Shown here: positions 22,587 through 34,400 of the stretch, one piece after another
Layout of the letters: each line of letters begins with the position of its first letter
How positions within the stretch are numbered: the first letter of the stretch is position 1
Source of the DNA: Tethya wilhelma
Taxonomy: Eukaryota; Porifera; Demospongiae; Tethyida; Tethyidae
NCBI GenBank assembly: GCA_964030475.1
Contig: CAXIPT010000001.1
Location: forward strand, 20,746,353 to 20,810,352
DNA: 64,000 nucleotides
Direction: 5' to 3'
Position numbers and translations under genes: made by a program
Notes under the pieces: generated by a model
What the model saw: the letters and a program-made list of their open reading frames with translations, nothing else
The model's database searches: none
Told to the model about the DNA's origin: nothing

Positions 22587-25500
22587 ATCCATGTGCACAC
22601 AAATGCATGCACCACATGCAGTAGAGCACAAGTTAAAAAGAAGAAACTCTTACAGAGCATTCTTTGGCAATTTCCTGTTTGATTGTGGTAGGATCAGGAT
22701 GTGATCCATCAGTGCTCATGTGTTCAGCATAAAGTTTGTCGGCATATGTCAGACAGACTAGCACTGGTACTGATTTGTCCTCCAGTAACTCAAGCCACTT
22801 TTTGGCAGACTCAGTGTGGGCTTTTCTGCAAGAAAATAAGAAAACATTATGGTATTGCATAATTACAGCAAATCGAATTCTTGCAGTCTATGCAATACCA
22901 TGTATGTTTTCCTCTTTTGTTTTGTCGTATTTTAGCAATTTTTATATGATTTTGAAGTTTACCTGTAGTCCACAACAAACACAACAATTTGTGCAAGGGA
23001 GAGGAGTAGTTCAGCAAGGTCAGGAATAGTTTCATCTTGATCATCAACACCAGGGAAGTCAACTACATCCAAACCATCAATGCACCCATCCAGGTTGTAC
23101 AGGAAGGGAACTGTGGTACGTTTTATAGCAGTCGTTCCAACTGGAACCTATACACAAAATGATTATACTTATTGGCAAGATGACAAAATCCGTATGCATG
23201 CATGAAATCAGTGACTCACCTTAATATCAAATAGTTGGCTTACAAGAAGGGATTTTCCTGAATTCACAAGACCAACAACACCAACGGCTGTGTACTTGGC
23301 CAATTCTTCTCGAAGATTGTGAACCATTAAAGCCCACTTCAACCAACTGGCAATCAGAGAACGATGGCTAGGGACAACTAGTGAAAGAACATTGTCTTTG
23401 AAGATTTGATCCCAATTTGTGATGAGTGTTTCCAGGGGTGTCTGTTCATCGATTTTCAATGTTCGACATAGTTCGATCAATTGGCATTCAAGAGAGTAGC
23501 TCACATAGTGACTGTTGCAGCCAACAGTGTTGTCCAGTGAATGTACCATAAATTGTAGCTTTCCAGCATACTCTTTATCAGCAATCCTTGTTTCTTCCTG
23601 AAAAATTCCCTTTATATACTCTGTAACTTCCACTAGAAGGGACCTATTTGGAATTGAGTTGAAAACAGCTTGCATGTCTCCTAATGCTAGGCTAAATATG
23701 GCCCACACTCCAACTGCAGCAGTTGAAAAAACTAAACTCAGCGCTTTTGCTGTATCTAGTGAAGATTTCTTTAGAGGAACTCGAACTTGTTCCTCCATGA
23801 ATGCACCTAAAAGTAAGGTGCACATTTTGAGCTGATTATTTCGGATTTGGTTAACAAGCTCCAACATTTTGGAGTTGTACAGCTGGGAGAGTTTTGTTTT
23901 TGAGTCACTCGACAATGCAGGACCTCTTTCTAGGTTTTGCTTAGCTAGCCATGACAGTTTTTTCTTCCCTTCCCTTAAAATTTCAATTGGTGACTCTACT
24001 GGGGATTTACATGTAGTAGACAGTGGAAACACACATTCCAGCTTCTCTCCACACACAGCTTGCAACTCTATATATGCATGTTTCATTGGATTTGCCCATG
24101 TTTGTACAAGATCTAGCAAATATCTAGTACGTCTATCAGACATGAGTAATGTCATTGTATTAGAATGAACTTTTTCTGATATAGAGGCAAAATCACTTGT
24201 ATCTATCAGTAACTGAATTGTTTTGTTTATTGTAATCCTTTCCAAATGTGACTGTGTCCGTTTCGATTTTTTGCCAAATAGCATTTTGAATTGTTTATCA
24301 GTTGCTGCTTTTACGCCCAAAACAATTTCCTCTCTCTTTTTTTGTATTTCTGTAATACTCATATCAGAAGTCTGTAATCCAACCAGACTGATTATAGCTC
24401 TCTTTAATGTACCAGATGTCAGAGTAGCTATAGAAGGAGGAATGTGTACATTTGATGCTATAAGAGAATCACAACAAGCTGCTGCTACTCTGAAGCTATC
24501 ACTATTGGCAATAGCATAGATTACACTCTCAATGGGAACTACAGTGACAACTTGCTCCAAGAAATGTTGGAGTGTGTTAAATCGATCAGAGAAGCCATGG
24601 CGTAGGTGTTCATTGTGAGGATGCTGTTCAAGAAGTGCACTCATGTACGAAAACTCTATTAGCTCAGATGGAGTTAGCTTTGCCAGCTGCTCTTGGCGAA
24701 ATGTAAAGGTATACACCTATAAAAAAAATTTTAAAACATTCTAAGACTATATAGCTTGCATCAGTGCATGAGCATGCACACTATAATAGTATAGAGCATA
24801 ATATGAACATATGCACGCAATAGTCATACCGGACCCGGGAAATTTTCACCATTATAAATTTTCGCTTGTTTAATTTTCACGCGTTTAAATTTCGCCACTT
24901 AGACTGATTCAGTAAACGATCACCATACATTTTAGATTTTTGTGCATTTAATTTTTGCCACTTGCACTTGTGGCAAAAAAAAAATTAACAGCAAAAATTT
25001 CCCAATCTACAGTATACACTACATTAGCTATTACCACATGCAAGTATAATACCTTATGTTTCACAGCAACCTGTTTCCTGAATGGATTTGAGAAATGACT
25101 TGACAATGCTACTTTGACATGATCACCATCTGAAGAGAGATTTGGATGGTCATCAGGGAAGATATTGAACTGGATGGATTTCTGGCTGACATCTTTTCCA
25201 ACTACTCTCTCCTTGCATGGGCCTACTTGAATTTGATGGCAGAACCACAGGTTTTCACCTTTGACAGTAACTGCAATCTCTTTTCCAAACCGATGGAAAG
25301 CAACAGACTCTACAGAGGGGGTTACTGACTGAATTTTTGAAGGTAAACAAGGCAGTACAGCTGGGAATAACTCTTTTGTGTAGCTTTTGATCACTAGTAA
25401 TTTTGAATGATAGGACGTCATATTGTGCTGTATAATAATAGAATTAAATTACAAAGGCAATGAGCATGACAACGATAACATTGTATTTTGACATGCTATA

Positions 25501-28015
25501 TACCTTTCGAAACAATTTCTCATCTAAGGAGTCAATATGTGAAATTGTTGGAACAGCCAATTCACTAAGCAATTCAGCTGTCTGAAGTTTTTTCCACACT
25601 AGGCCTGTCCCTGACTCAACAGCAATCAGATATGCATTTTCAGGAACAGCATGTTGCTTGAAACCATTTTTTGTTAGCAATGTAGGAAGAATTGCTTGTA
25701 GCAAAGATTTTAACCCCTTCAAAGCATTACTAGGACTCCCTGTATTCTGAGAGAAGAAAAGATCAATCATGTGAGTATAGCTAGAAGTCATAAAGTATAT
25801 GTATATACACACCTCAGATGCTTGTAGAATTCTCAGATGTGAGAGCAAAGTTGAAGTGACAGAGCCTTGAAACACCTGCATAAAAATATAATGTAACCAA
25901 TGACAAATACTATCAAAGCAGACTGCATGACATTAATATAAAAAATAAATTATAATAACAAATTGTTGCTTACATTGGGTAAAAAGTGCCTCTCTACAAA
26001 ATCCTCGATGCTAAAATTCAATTCAGCACAAACTTCATCAATTCTTGGGTCCAAAAACTTTGTTACTCTTGGGACAGTGTCTTCCATTGTGAATATTGAG
26101 TGAATTGTAGACACAAACTCAGGCATCTCTTCCATCACCTCTTTAACAAGAGGCAGGTTGATTAGAGGTTGGCCAAAAGTAATACAAGTAAGATTCTCTC
26201 TCAAAACATCTGCTGTCATGAGAGGAAGCTTCCACATTGCAGCTGTTAGGTGTATTGCAAGAAGACCACCAAAGGAAAAGCCTGGATGCATGAAAATGGA
26301 CATGTAGATACACATTTTATGCTTGTTATGTATTCATAATGATGTACTGTACAGCCAGAATCAACGCTCAAAAAATTTGATGGTTTGCTCCACAGAACAT
26401 AAAATAAAAATATTGGCGAATTTAAATTTGACGATTTGTGTGTGGGCATACATACACGGCAGTCAAAATATTGGTGGAATTAAATTTGACAGACTTTGAT
26501 CATCAAATCCCTGTCAATATTTCTGGCTATGGTAACCTTATAAAGTTAACACTGTTCACCTGTGAAAACAATTCGGTATCCATCATGCATTTGCCGCACA
26601 AAAAATCTAAGGGGGATTCTTTCACTTTGAAGGTCAATACCTATAAATTAAGAATATGTACAAAAAAAGTCTATCAACCCATGATAATGATACAATGTAG
26701 TTAGCTACTGAATATGGAAGCCTAATTCTTACCTTCAACAAATGATTTGAACTTTTTCTCCCATTCTGACAGTTGAGACACACTTTGAAATGCCACATAG
26801 TATGTCTTCCCTTGTCTGGCAATAAGGTACCTGTAGATATTTTCCTTCTCATGCAATCGAGAAATGGACACTTCCTCAAGAGTATGGGGATTGTCTGCAG
26901 CAAAGAATTTTTCATAATTGCTCACATCTTTTGTGCATACAGCCAAACTACAAAGGCTTGCATGGTAGACTGTGTCTTCACAGAAGAGAGGCTTGGATTT
27001 GCTCCTAACTTCTTCACAGACTTCAGCTTGACTCAGAGTTGACTGAACAGCTGCTCTTTTCTGAACTTCATCTAGTGCTTTTTCATACACTTGTTTGCTA
27101 ATGAGAAAATCTTTACTGTACAGTTCAATCAAGATTTGCTCAGTTTCTTCAATACTGGAGCCATTTCGTAAGTTACTCTCAATAAACTTGAGTATGTTTT
27201 CCAGAATTATCTTATTTTTCGATTCCTCTATTTCACTTTTGTCAGTTGAAGCAACTTTGTTTAAAAACTCAAGCTTTGTCTTTAGATCAAAAACAAGAGG
27301 ACTCTTCGGTTCCAGAACTACACAAGTATGTGTATGCATGGTTGAATGTTATCAAGGTTTAACAATTCAGTGCATACACAAATACCGTCATCAAAACAAG
27401 CCGAAAACCAATTAGGCCAATAGGGTCACTCTGAGAAGCCCAGTGTGTAATGGCATTCTCCTAGAGCAACAGAATCTTAAAATACCCATGGTACCAGATA
27501 TCGAACTACCAACGGTTAGATTGGAAGTCCTATACGACCACCCCAGTGTGTGGTACTCGATGCATGTGTACACACANNNNNNNNNNNNNNNNNNNNNNNN
27601 NNNNNNNNNNNNNNNNNNNNNNNNNNNNNNNNNNNNNNNNNNNNNNNNNNNNNNNNNNNNNNNNNNTTGTTTGCCTTCTTTTTACGATTTGGCCATTCCT
27701 ATGTCTCATTACATTTCCAATGTTTTTTTTACTTGTTTGTTCTCATTTTTTCATAATTCTACAAATCACATTCGAATTTGTGTGTATATGGTAGTTACTT
27801 GTACACTAATGATCAGCTCAGGCTGATTAGTACTGAAGTAATCTCAGGAGGCTGAGCTGTATTTAATTGCTTTGTTCATCTTATAATGAATACTACATAA
27901 CACATTAGTCTATACACCTCCTAAATATTGAAGACTGAAAGGTTACTATGTTATTATTATGACTAACCTACTTACCCAAAGGGGAGCTGTCCACTTCTGA
28001 CAGAAGAACCTCCAT
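22263..28015 (-). CDS. Class 3 lipase / P-loop GTPase fusion protein
   Basis: Eleven exons join in phase: 28015-27976, 27317-26733, 26640-26560, 26281-25974, 25875-25813, 25746-25504, 25427-25053, 24716-23220, 23147-22963, 22825-22654 and 22409-22263, giving 1231 residues. Residues 140-340 form a Lipase_3 domain: YYVAF strand, nucleophile elbow TGFSFGG (Ser238), TFGQP (270-274) and a candidate Asp303 in TMEDTVPRV. Residues about 465-565 look like an Ig/IPT-type beta domain. Residues 566-1040 are mostly helical. The C-terminus is a GTPase: P-loop GLVNSGKS (1047-1054), switch Thr region, DFPG (1094-1097), and TYAD (1152-1155) where TKxD is expected. No signal peptide or membrane span is evident, so it is probably cytosolic. 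The start ATG in the 40-nt first exon is a choice. The physiological role is unknown. Confidence 0.8.
22421..22582. repeat. (GT)n-N-(AC)n microsatellite
   Basis: About 80 bp of GT with a CG interruption meets, across a single N at 22500, about 80 bp of AC. It lies in the last intron of the lipase-GTPase gene. The mirrored arrangement suggests an assembly join at the repeat. Confidence 0.8.
24827..25014. mobile_element. MITE, family 1, copy 2
   Basis: The left end TACCGGACCCGGGAAATTTT and the complement of the right end TACTGTAGATTGGGAAATTT are terminal inverted repeats related to 5153-5293. The element lies in an intron of the lipase-GTPase gene and its interior is rich in AATTTTCGC. Confidence 0.7.
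26344..26534. mobile_element. MITE, family 2, copy 2
   Basis: The left end TACTGTACAGCCAGAATCAAC and the complement of the right end TACCATAGCCAGAAATATT are imperfect terminal inverted repeats. The interior matches 4435-4675. It sits in the intron between exons 3 and 4 of the lipase-GTPase gene. Confidence 0.6.
27425..27560 (-). mobile_element. tRNA-derived SINE-like sequence
   Basis: On the minus strand GGGGTGGTCGTATAGG resembles a polymerase III A box of tRNA-Gly type, followed after about 35 nt by a B-box-like AGTTCGATATC. A non-tRNA body with GATTCTGTTGCTCTAGG then runs on. The tRNA part cannot fold as a full cloverleaf, which suits a SINE relic. It lies in the first intron of the lipase-GTPase gene, beside the gap at 27577. 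Confidence 0.4.
27577..27666. other. Assembly gap (90 N)
   Basis: Unsequenced, within the first intron of the lipase-GTPase gene. Confidence 1.
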
Positions 28016-28273
28016 TTCTTGTTCTTTGCCTATGGCTATGAGTAAAAAAAACAGAGAGAGCCTGGTCACTACTTTGATTATTTGTTATTACTGGGCCGGG
28101 CAAGGAGAAAAAGTAGCCTATAAGAACATTTGGCTATAGTTTTCGCCGTCCCTACCTTTTGATTCCATGAAAGGTTTGTCAGTTGATACGGGTCACATAC
28201 ACAAACCAGACCCGCCCCTTTGTGAGTGGGGCTAATCGCTAATCGAGGCACTATTCTATAATTAACGCACACC
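28016..28273. promoter_or_regulatory. Probable bidirectional promoter region
   Basis: Only 258 bp separate the inferred start of the lipase-GTPase gene (minus) from the PPWD1 start (plus). The head-to-head arrangement suggests a shared promoter. No TATA box is obvious on either side. Confidence 0.4.
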
Positions 28274-31200
28274 ATGATGGCAGACCGGAAGAGAAAGATC
28301 AGTGCTGAGGTTCCTCCAGAAGTGGAAGAAGAAGTCATTGGTCCTCTACCAGTGGCAGCAGAAAAGGGAGCAAAGAAAAGAAAAGGTGCGTGAAAAGAAA
28401 AGTTGTAAAGCTTGCGCGGGAAATTCAAATAGTTTTCTAATTAATGCTCAGCACACTCCATTAGACCTTGTCTTAAAGCGCTCTGTTTTACTTCATCCAT
28501 ACAGTTCTCCCCTATGAGAAAGTGTACCTTGAGAACTTGCCCTGTTCAGAGATGTACGAGAAGAGCTACATGCACAGAGATATAATCACTCATGTCATTT
28601 GTACCAAGTCAGTCACCCACTCCATCCACTTATACCATGATAGTCAGACTGACCTGTTTGTTCTTTCTTTCTTTAGGACAGACTTTGTCATCACTGCTAG
28701 TCAAGATGGACACGTGAAGTACTGGAAGAAACAAGAAGATGGAATTGAGTTTGTCAAACACTACCGAGCACACTTAGGTAACCTATGAGCAAAAAGTTTA
28801 CTCGGTTTTATTTCATGGCTAATTTTGAGGTTTTTGTTTGTTTGTTCCACAAGGTAAAATTGTTGATGTGTCTGTGAGTTCTGATGGCCTTCTGTTCTGT
28901 ACTGCTGCTGAGGACAAGTCACTCAAAATATTCGACGTTGTTAACTTTGGTAAGTAGAGGTCATACCATCAGAATGCACATGCCTAGCCTCGTTCTCAGG
29001 CTCTCTTCTTTCCTGTTTTTTACGGCGTGTGACATTCACAGGGAGAAAGCCTGGGAATGAGGCTAGCTACACATGCCTGTATAATAGATTAAGTATTTTT
29101 GCATTTTGTCTACTTGCAGATATGATCAACATGTTTCGTCTCAACTTCACTCCCTCTTGTTGTGTGTGGATGTTCACTGGAGGAGCAGCAACACCTCTGC
29201 TAGCTTGGTACGTGTGTGGGCTGTAGTGTACATACACCATAACACACTGTCATACAGAGTATACCTTTTGAGTATATATATACCTTTGTTTGTAACCACA
29301 TTCCCCGACCTCTTACAATTCTTGCTGAGTTTTGTGAATGAAAACTTAGAACTAAGCCGGGAGAATTCAGCTACTGTACCTTCCACACTGCTATGTGTAC
29401 ATTGAGTTGTGACTTTACACCAAATATTGTGCAGCTGTGAACAGAACCAGGCTGTGATCCATGTGTATGATGGACGGGGAGACAAGGAAGACATTGTCCT
29501 AGACAAGATCCACTCCTCTCCAATAGTGTTCATGAAGGTAAATCACAAATGTGTGTATCAAATGTTCTTTAAGTAGAATTTGACTTCCATGTGTGTATGA
29601 CTGTTAGGAGACTTTATTTCTTTAGCACACCTCATAAAATTCATCTGGTTTGAGAATGCCACTGGAAGTGAATTAATGAGATTCATAACCATACTTTTTC
29701 TATTAGACAAAAATAATGACTAACTTTTGACTGGTAAGGTGTAAGAAGCAGAAAAAGCAACCAAAAGGACAGGGAGATCCAATGGAGCTTGAAATTTTGA
29801 AATCGTTTGGATATTTAGAAAGTTATTTAAGTTTTTCTACTGGCATTCCCAAACCAGATGGACTTTAGTCATTGTAAGCACAGTTGACTGTAATGTCAAT
29901 GAGAATGGTCAAAACATACATTTTGCCTTCTGCACTATGTCATACAGTTTGTATTTTCGATAATAGTTAAGCTTACAATAATTTGATGTGGGGGAATTGG
30001 GAATGAATATTTTACATGTTACAGGTAATATCACACTCTTTCTTTCCTCCTTGTTCCTAGTACAATGGTCGTTACGATGTGGTGGTCTCTGGGGATGAGT
30101 CAGGGATGGTGGAGTACTGGAGTGGACCTTCCAGTGATTATGGCTTCCCCAAGAACCTCAAGTTTGAGCACAAGATTGACACAGACCTCTACGAGTTTGT
30201 GAAAGTTAGAGAAATGAGCATTAGAATCTGACAATATCTACATGTACTGAGTTAAAGTCTATTATAGATTCGTGTAAAATACTAACAGTGGGGTATTATT
30301 TTAACTGGTAAAGGGTGGTTAGGTGCACAGTGCTTGAACTTTTGAAATTGGTTGATACAGCCAAGTTATAGCGAGAATTTGAAGGTTCAAGTGAACTAAA
30401 TAGAGTAGTACTCAGCATCTTAATGCAGCCTAATTTGTGTTTCTATTTCAATTTCAAGATGATTAGTAGTACTTAACATTGCCTGTAAAAAAATTTTTCT
30501 GTTCCAATTGCACACTTTAGGACTAAAAAGTTCTCACTTATGGTTGCTGTACATTACGTTTTTCTTTCTCCCCCAGCACAAAACCATTCCTCTGAGTTTG
30601 ACATTCTCACCAGGTGGCAAGTTGTTTGCTGTGATGTGTCGAGACAGGAAGGTACGAGTGTTCACCTTCTTGACTGGCAAACTGTACAGGGTGTTTGATG
30701 AGTCACTGGACATCTTCACAGAACAACAACAGGTTGGTTTGAATGCTTCATTTTCAAACTTTAGAAGGGTTTATCTCAAAATTGGAACTTCATACTCGAG
30801 GGAAAACTCTTCCATTTGCCTGCCATTATGTTCTTTTTTTCTTTTTTTTTTCTTTTTCTTTTTTTTTTCTTTTCAGCATGTGTGTGTACAGTTATACATG
30901 TATTCATTGGTATTGTGTGTGTTGATTATTGCTATGGTCTCTCCCTTCAGAGTAACCCTCAGTTGCCTAACATGGAGTTTGGTCGGAGGCTGGCAGTAGA
31001 GAGAGAGCTAGAGAAGACACCTGCCTTCTCACTGCCTAATGCACGTAAGCAACTTGGTCAAAATCAATGATATCTGTTTCGTATACTCCATGTTGACTAT
31101 TATTTTGAAATAAAGTGATCAACTACTTCAGTCTTGCATCTGTTCTCCCCTTCACCCTCTGATTTCTGCAGTGTTTGATGAAAGTGGAAATTTTCTACTA

Positions 31201-31403
31201 TTTGCTAGTATGGTTGGAATCAAAGGTTGCTGAATGATATAGTTTGGCTTGAAAGATTCTTTATTTTCCCCTCTTCCTTTTTCTATAGTTATTAATCTAT
31301 TTACCAACAAATGTGTGAGAATAATAGGAAAGGTATAGTATGATTCACTTCATGTACATTGTATTTACAGTACACTCAAGTATGATCTTCACCTCACACA
31401 CCC

Positions 31404-31439
<36 letters not shown>

Positions 31440-34400
31440 TATAGGAGGAGAGTGTACGTTACTTGCAGCTGGGACTGCATCAAGGACAGCTGGGGAAGAA
31501 GCACGTTATTAACATGGTAGGTCGACAACAAGCTGTTGCTATAGCTATATTATAGTACCTACATCTATTTTTGCTTGGTTCAACTGTGTGCATATAATTA
31601 TGTCAAATGGTTTCTTTATATTGAAAATCGAAAGATTATAAAGAATTTTTTATATTTACTACTTATCGGTCATTGTGTGTGTGTGTGTGTCCTTCAGGAG
31701 TCTGAAGTGTCTGATAACCCTGCCCTTCGTAAGGACACATCGGACCCCACTCTCATCTGTAGTGCCTACAAGAAAAACCGGTTTTACCTGTTTACCCGAA
31801 AAGAGCCTGAGGATATCAAAGGGTGAGTAATGTACATGTACATGCACAACATACCCTCAAGAGGCCATACATACCCTGTAGTTTGTACTCTTATTTATGC
31901 CTCTTAGAAATTACTAATCATAATGCTTCATGTATAGCCCCTAACAACATAATCATTGGGCTTTTGAGTCAGTTTTATTCAAGAGTTCAGCTTTAACAAA
32001 ACTTTTCCACAAAAAAAAAAACAAAAGCACTGAGTAAAAGATACTTTATTTATACTGGTAAATAGACAGCTTCTCAAGTTCTCAAAGTATGAAAAAACTG
32101 ACTTACAATTAAAAGTTTATAATTGAAACTGAAATAAAAAGTTTGTATTGAGTCTATTCGCTGGCAGCATTGGTAGCCTCTGCCTTAGGCTCTTCTGGAG
32201 TAGCTTGAGGTTCAGTTGTCTTCTCTTCAGTAGCAGTCTGACTGGCACTGGTCTTCTCTGTTGGAGCTGCACTCTCCTCTTTACTCTTGTCTCCACAGCA
32301 ACCACCAGCTCCTCTCCATCTGATGGAGTAGCTGACTGGACCGAGGGAGACTGTCCTGAATCCCCACGGACTCACCACCACTCTTGGTTCCCACACTCCC
32401 CAGTGTCTCACGTGAGGTGTGCCTTCACTCTGCTTCTCTTGAGGAGTAGCTGCTGTCTCTTTCGTCTTTTCGGCTGATTTTGACTTGACCACTTCGTCAG
32501 GATCTTCCTCACTGGTTTTTGTCTCTCCATTCTCAGAGTTGGTAGCTTCTTGTTTGTTTGTGTCCTTTTTCTCTTCTTCCTTCTCTGAGTCGTTAAAGAG
32601 GAGGTGTTCAAGGGTCCTAGCCAGCTGGAGAGTTTCAGAGAATTCTCTATCAAAGTTGGCCCATGGGTTAGAGTGGAACCATCCAAAGGGTCCCCTCAGT
32701 GTTGGTTCGAAGATAGAGGTATTGTGGCATCTTCTCTGTCTCTGTTGTGTTGGTTTGTGTGTCTTGTGGGAGTGAGGTTTGCTCTTGATGTGAAGCTTCC
32801 AGACGGCCTCCTCTGGTAGCTGGGAGAGGGCTTCTTGAAGCTCCTGGTTTGATGAAAGAGTGATTACGTCGCCATCTTTGTCTCGGTATTGGAGGGAGAG
32901 GTCGCCATTGAGAGACGAGGGAAAGAAAGAGGTGAGTCTCTCTTTGAGTTGATCGAAGGTGACTTCATTGGGGTTCACTTGAAACTTGCGAGTTTCACTG
33001 CCATCTGAGACCTTGAGGTACACCATCTTTGTTAAAGCACTAGCTGGTTGAGAAATTCAGAAACTAGGTTCTTGATTAAGTGAAATTTGGTTTAGTTGCT
33101 TCTGAGTTGCTCTGAGTGAGTTTTTCTCTTTGCTCTGTTGATGTTTGTGGCTCTCAAAGGTAGCTGCTTTTATACCTAGATGTTGCGAGTGTTCTAGAGT
33201 CATCACTGCTATGTGTATTTCACTGACATTGCATTACAAGTCAGCCAGGAAGCATCTAGATGGTTCTAGAACCTTCTACAGGTGTAGGGGCTGCACAGTG
33301 TATAATCTAGTAGAAAATACTCTAGAAGCTTCTAGAAGCTTCTAGAATCCAGGAGATGTTTTAACGAACCTTTGAAACAGGAAATCGTTCCTCTGAGGCA
33401 AACTGTGTGGCCAGATTATTTTTCATGCTCATTATGCTTTGATCAAAAGGCTGGCTTTCAAACACAATAAATATTAGCTATATATACTTTGTGATGTACC
33501 TACTGTTTCATACACATTGTTCAGCCATTATAGAGACTGACACTAACCAATAGGCCTTTGTACACCATTATGATTTGTTATTGGCAAGTATGCATTTTAT
33601 AGTAATTTTCTGGACTAAAATCTCCATCATGATTTGTTTCCTTGTTCTCAAACTGACATTTCTCATAATTCTTTAAATATGACATTATCCCATGCAATAC
33701 TGATTTATATGTATAGGTGATATTAATTTTGACATTTAATTTGTGTGTTTTATAAACTTTTTTTTTAAGTTTAGCAAACAGACATAAAACAATTAGGTCA
33801 TAAAATTAAAAGTGAAGCAAATAAATGTTCATAGTATCAAGCTTCAAGCTATAACTATTCTATATGCTCTGCTGCGACAACTTGTCAAGCATAATGATAT
33901 CTTTGGGAATTCCTGAAGAAATCCAAGTTGTTCTTTCCTCTATTAGTAGTGAGAATCATTGTGACCCTGTTTGGAATTTTGCCAAACAAAGAAATGGCTA
34001 CAGTTTGAAACTCTTCTGGCCTAAAAGAAGAAAAGAGGTCTCTACCAGTACTCCAAGTAATGCCCACTCTGTTATGGCCTCCACTTCAGGCAGAAAGAAC
34101 AGAAGCATGAGGAGGCTGGAAGTTTTCTTAGCAAAGAAAAGGGCTGAACCCAGCTCTTTGAAGCAAGAAGCTGTACCCAGTCAAAGTGATATTGTTCCTC
34201 CTGGAGCCCAGGATGATCATGATCATACCTCTATCCCTAAGTCTGATCTAATTGATGGTTCTCTCTTAATTTCTGTTGGAGACGATGAGTCTACCAGATC
34301 ACCGACACCAACTGATGTCCAGGTTATTCATAGTGAGGAAGAGCGTAAGAACTGTAAATTTAATGAAGACCACAGTGTTCCTGCTACCGTAGCTCACTGT

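Noticed and set aside
22389..22704. Long open frames encoding Cys-Val and Thr-His repeats
   Set aside because: They are translations of the GT/AC microsatellite and an N, not genes. The same holds near 49900 and 51600-52330.
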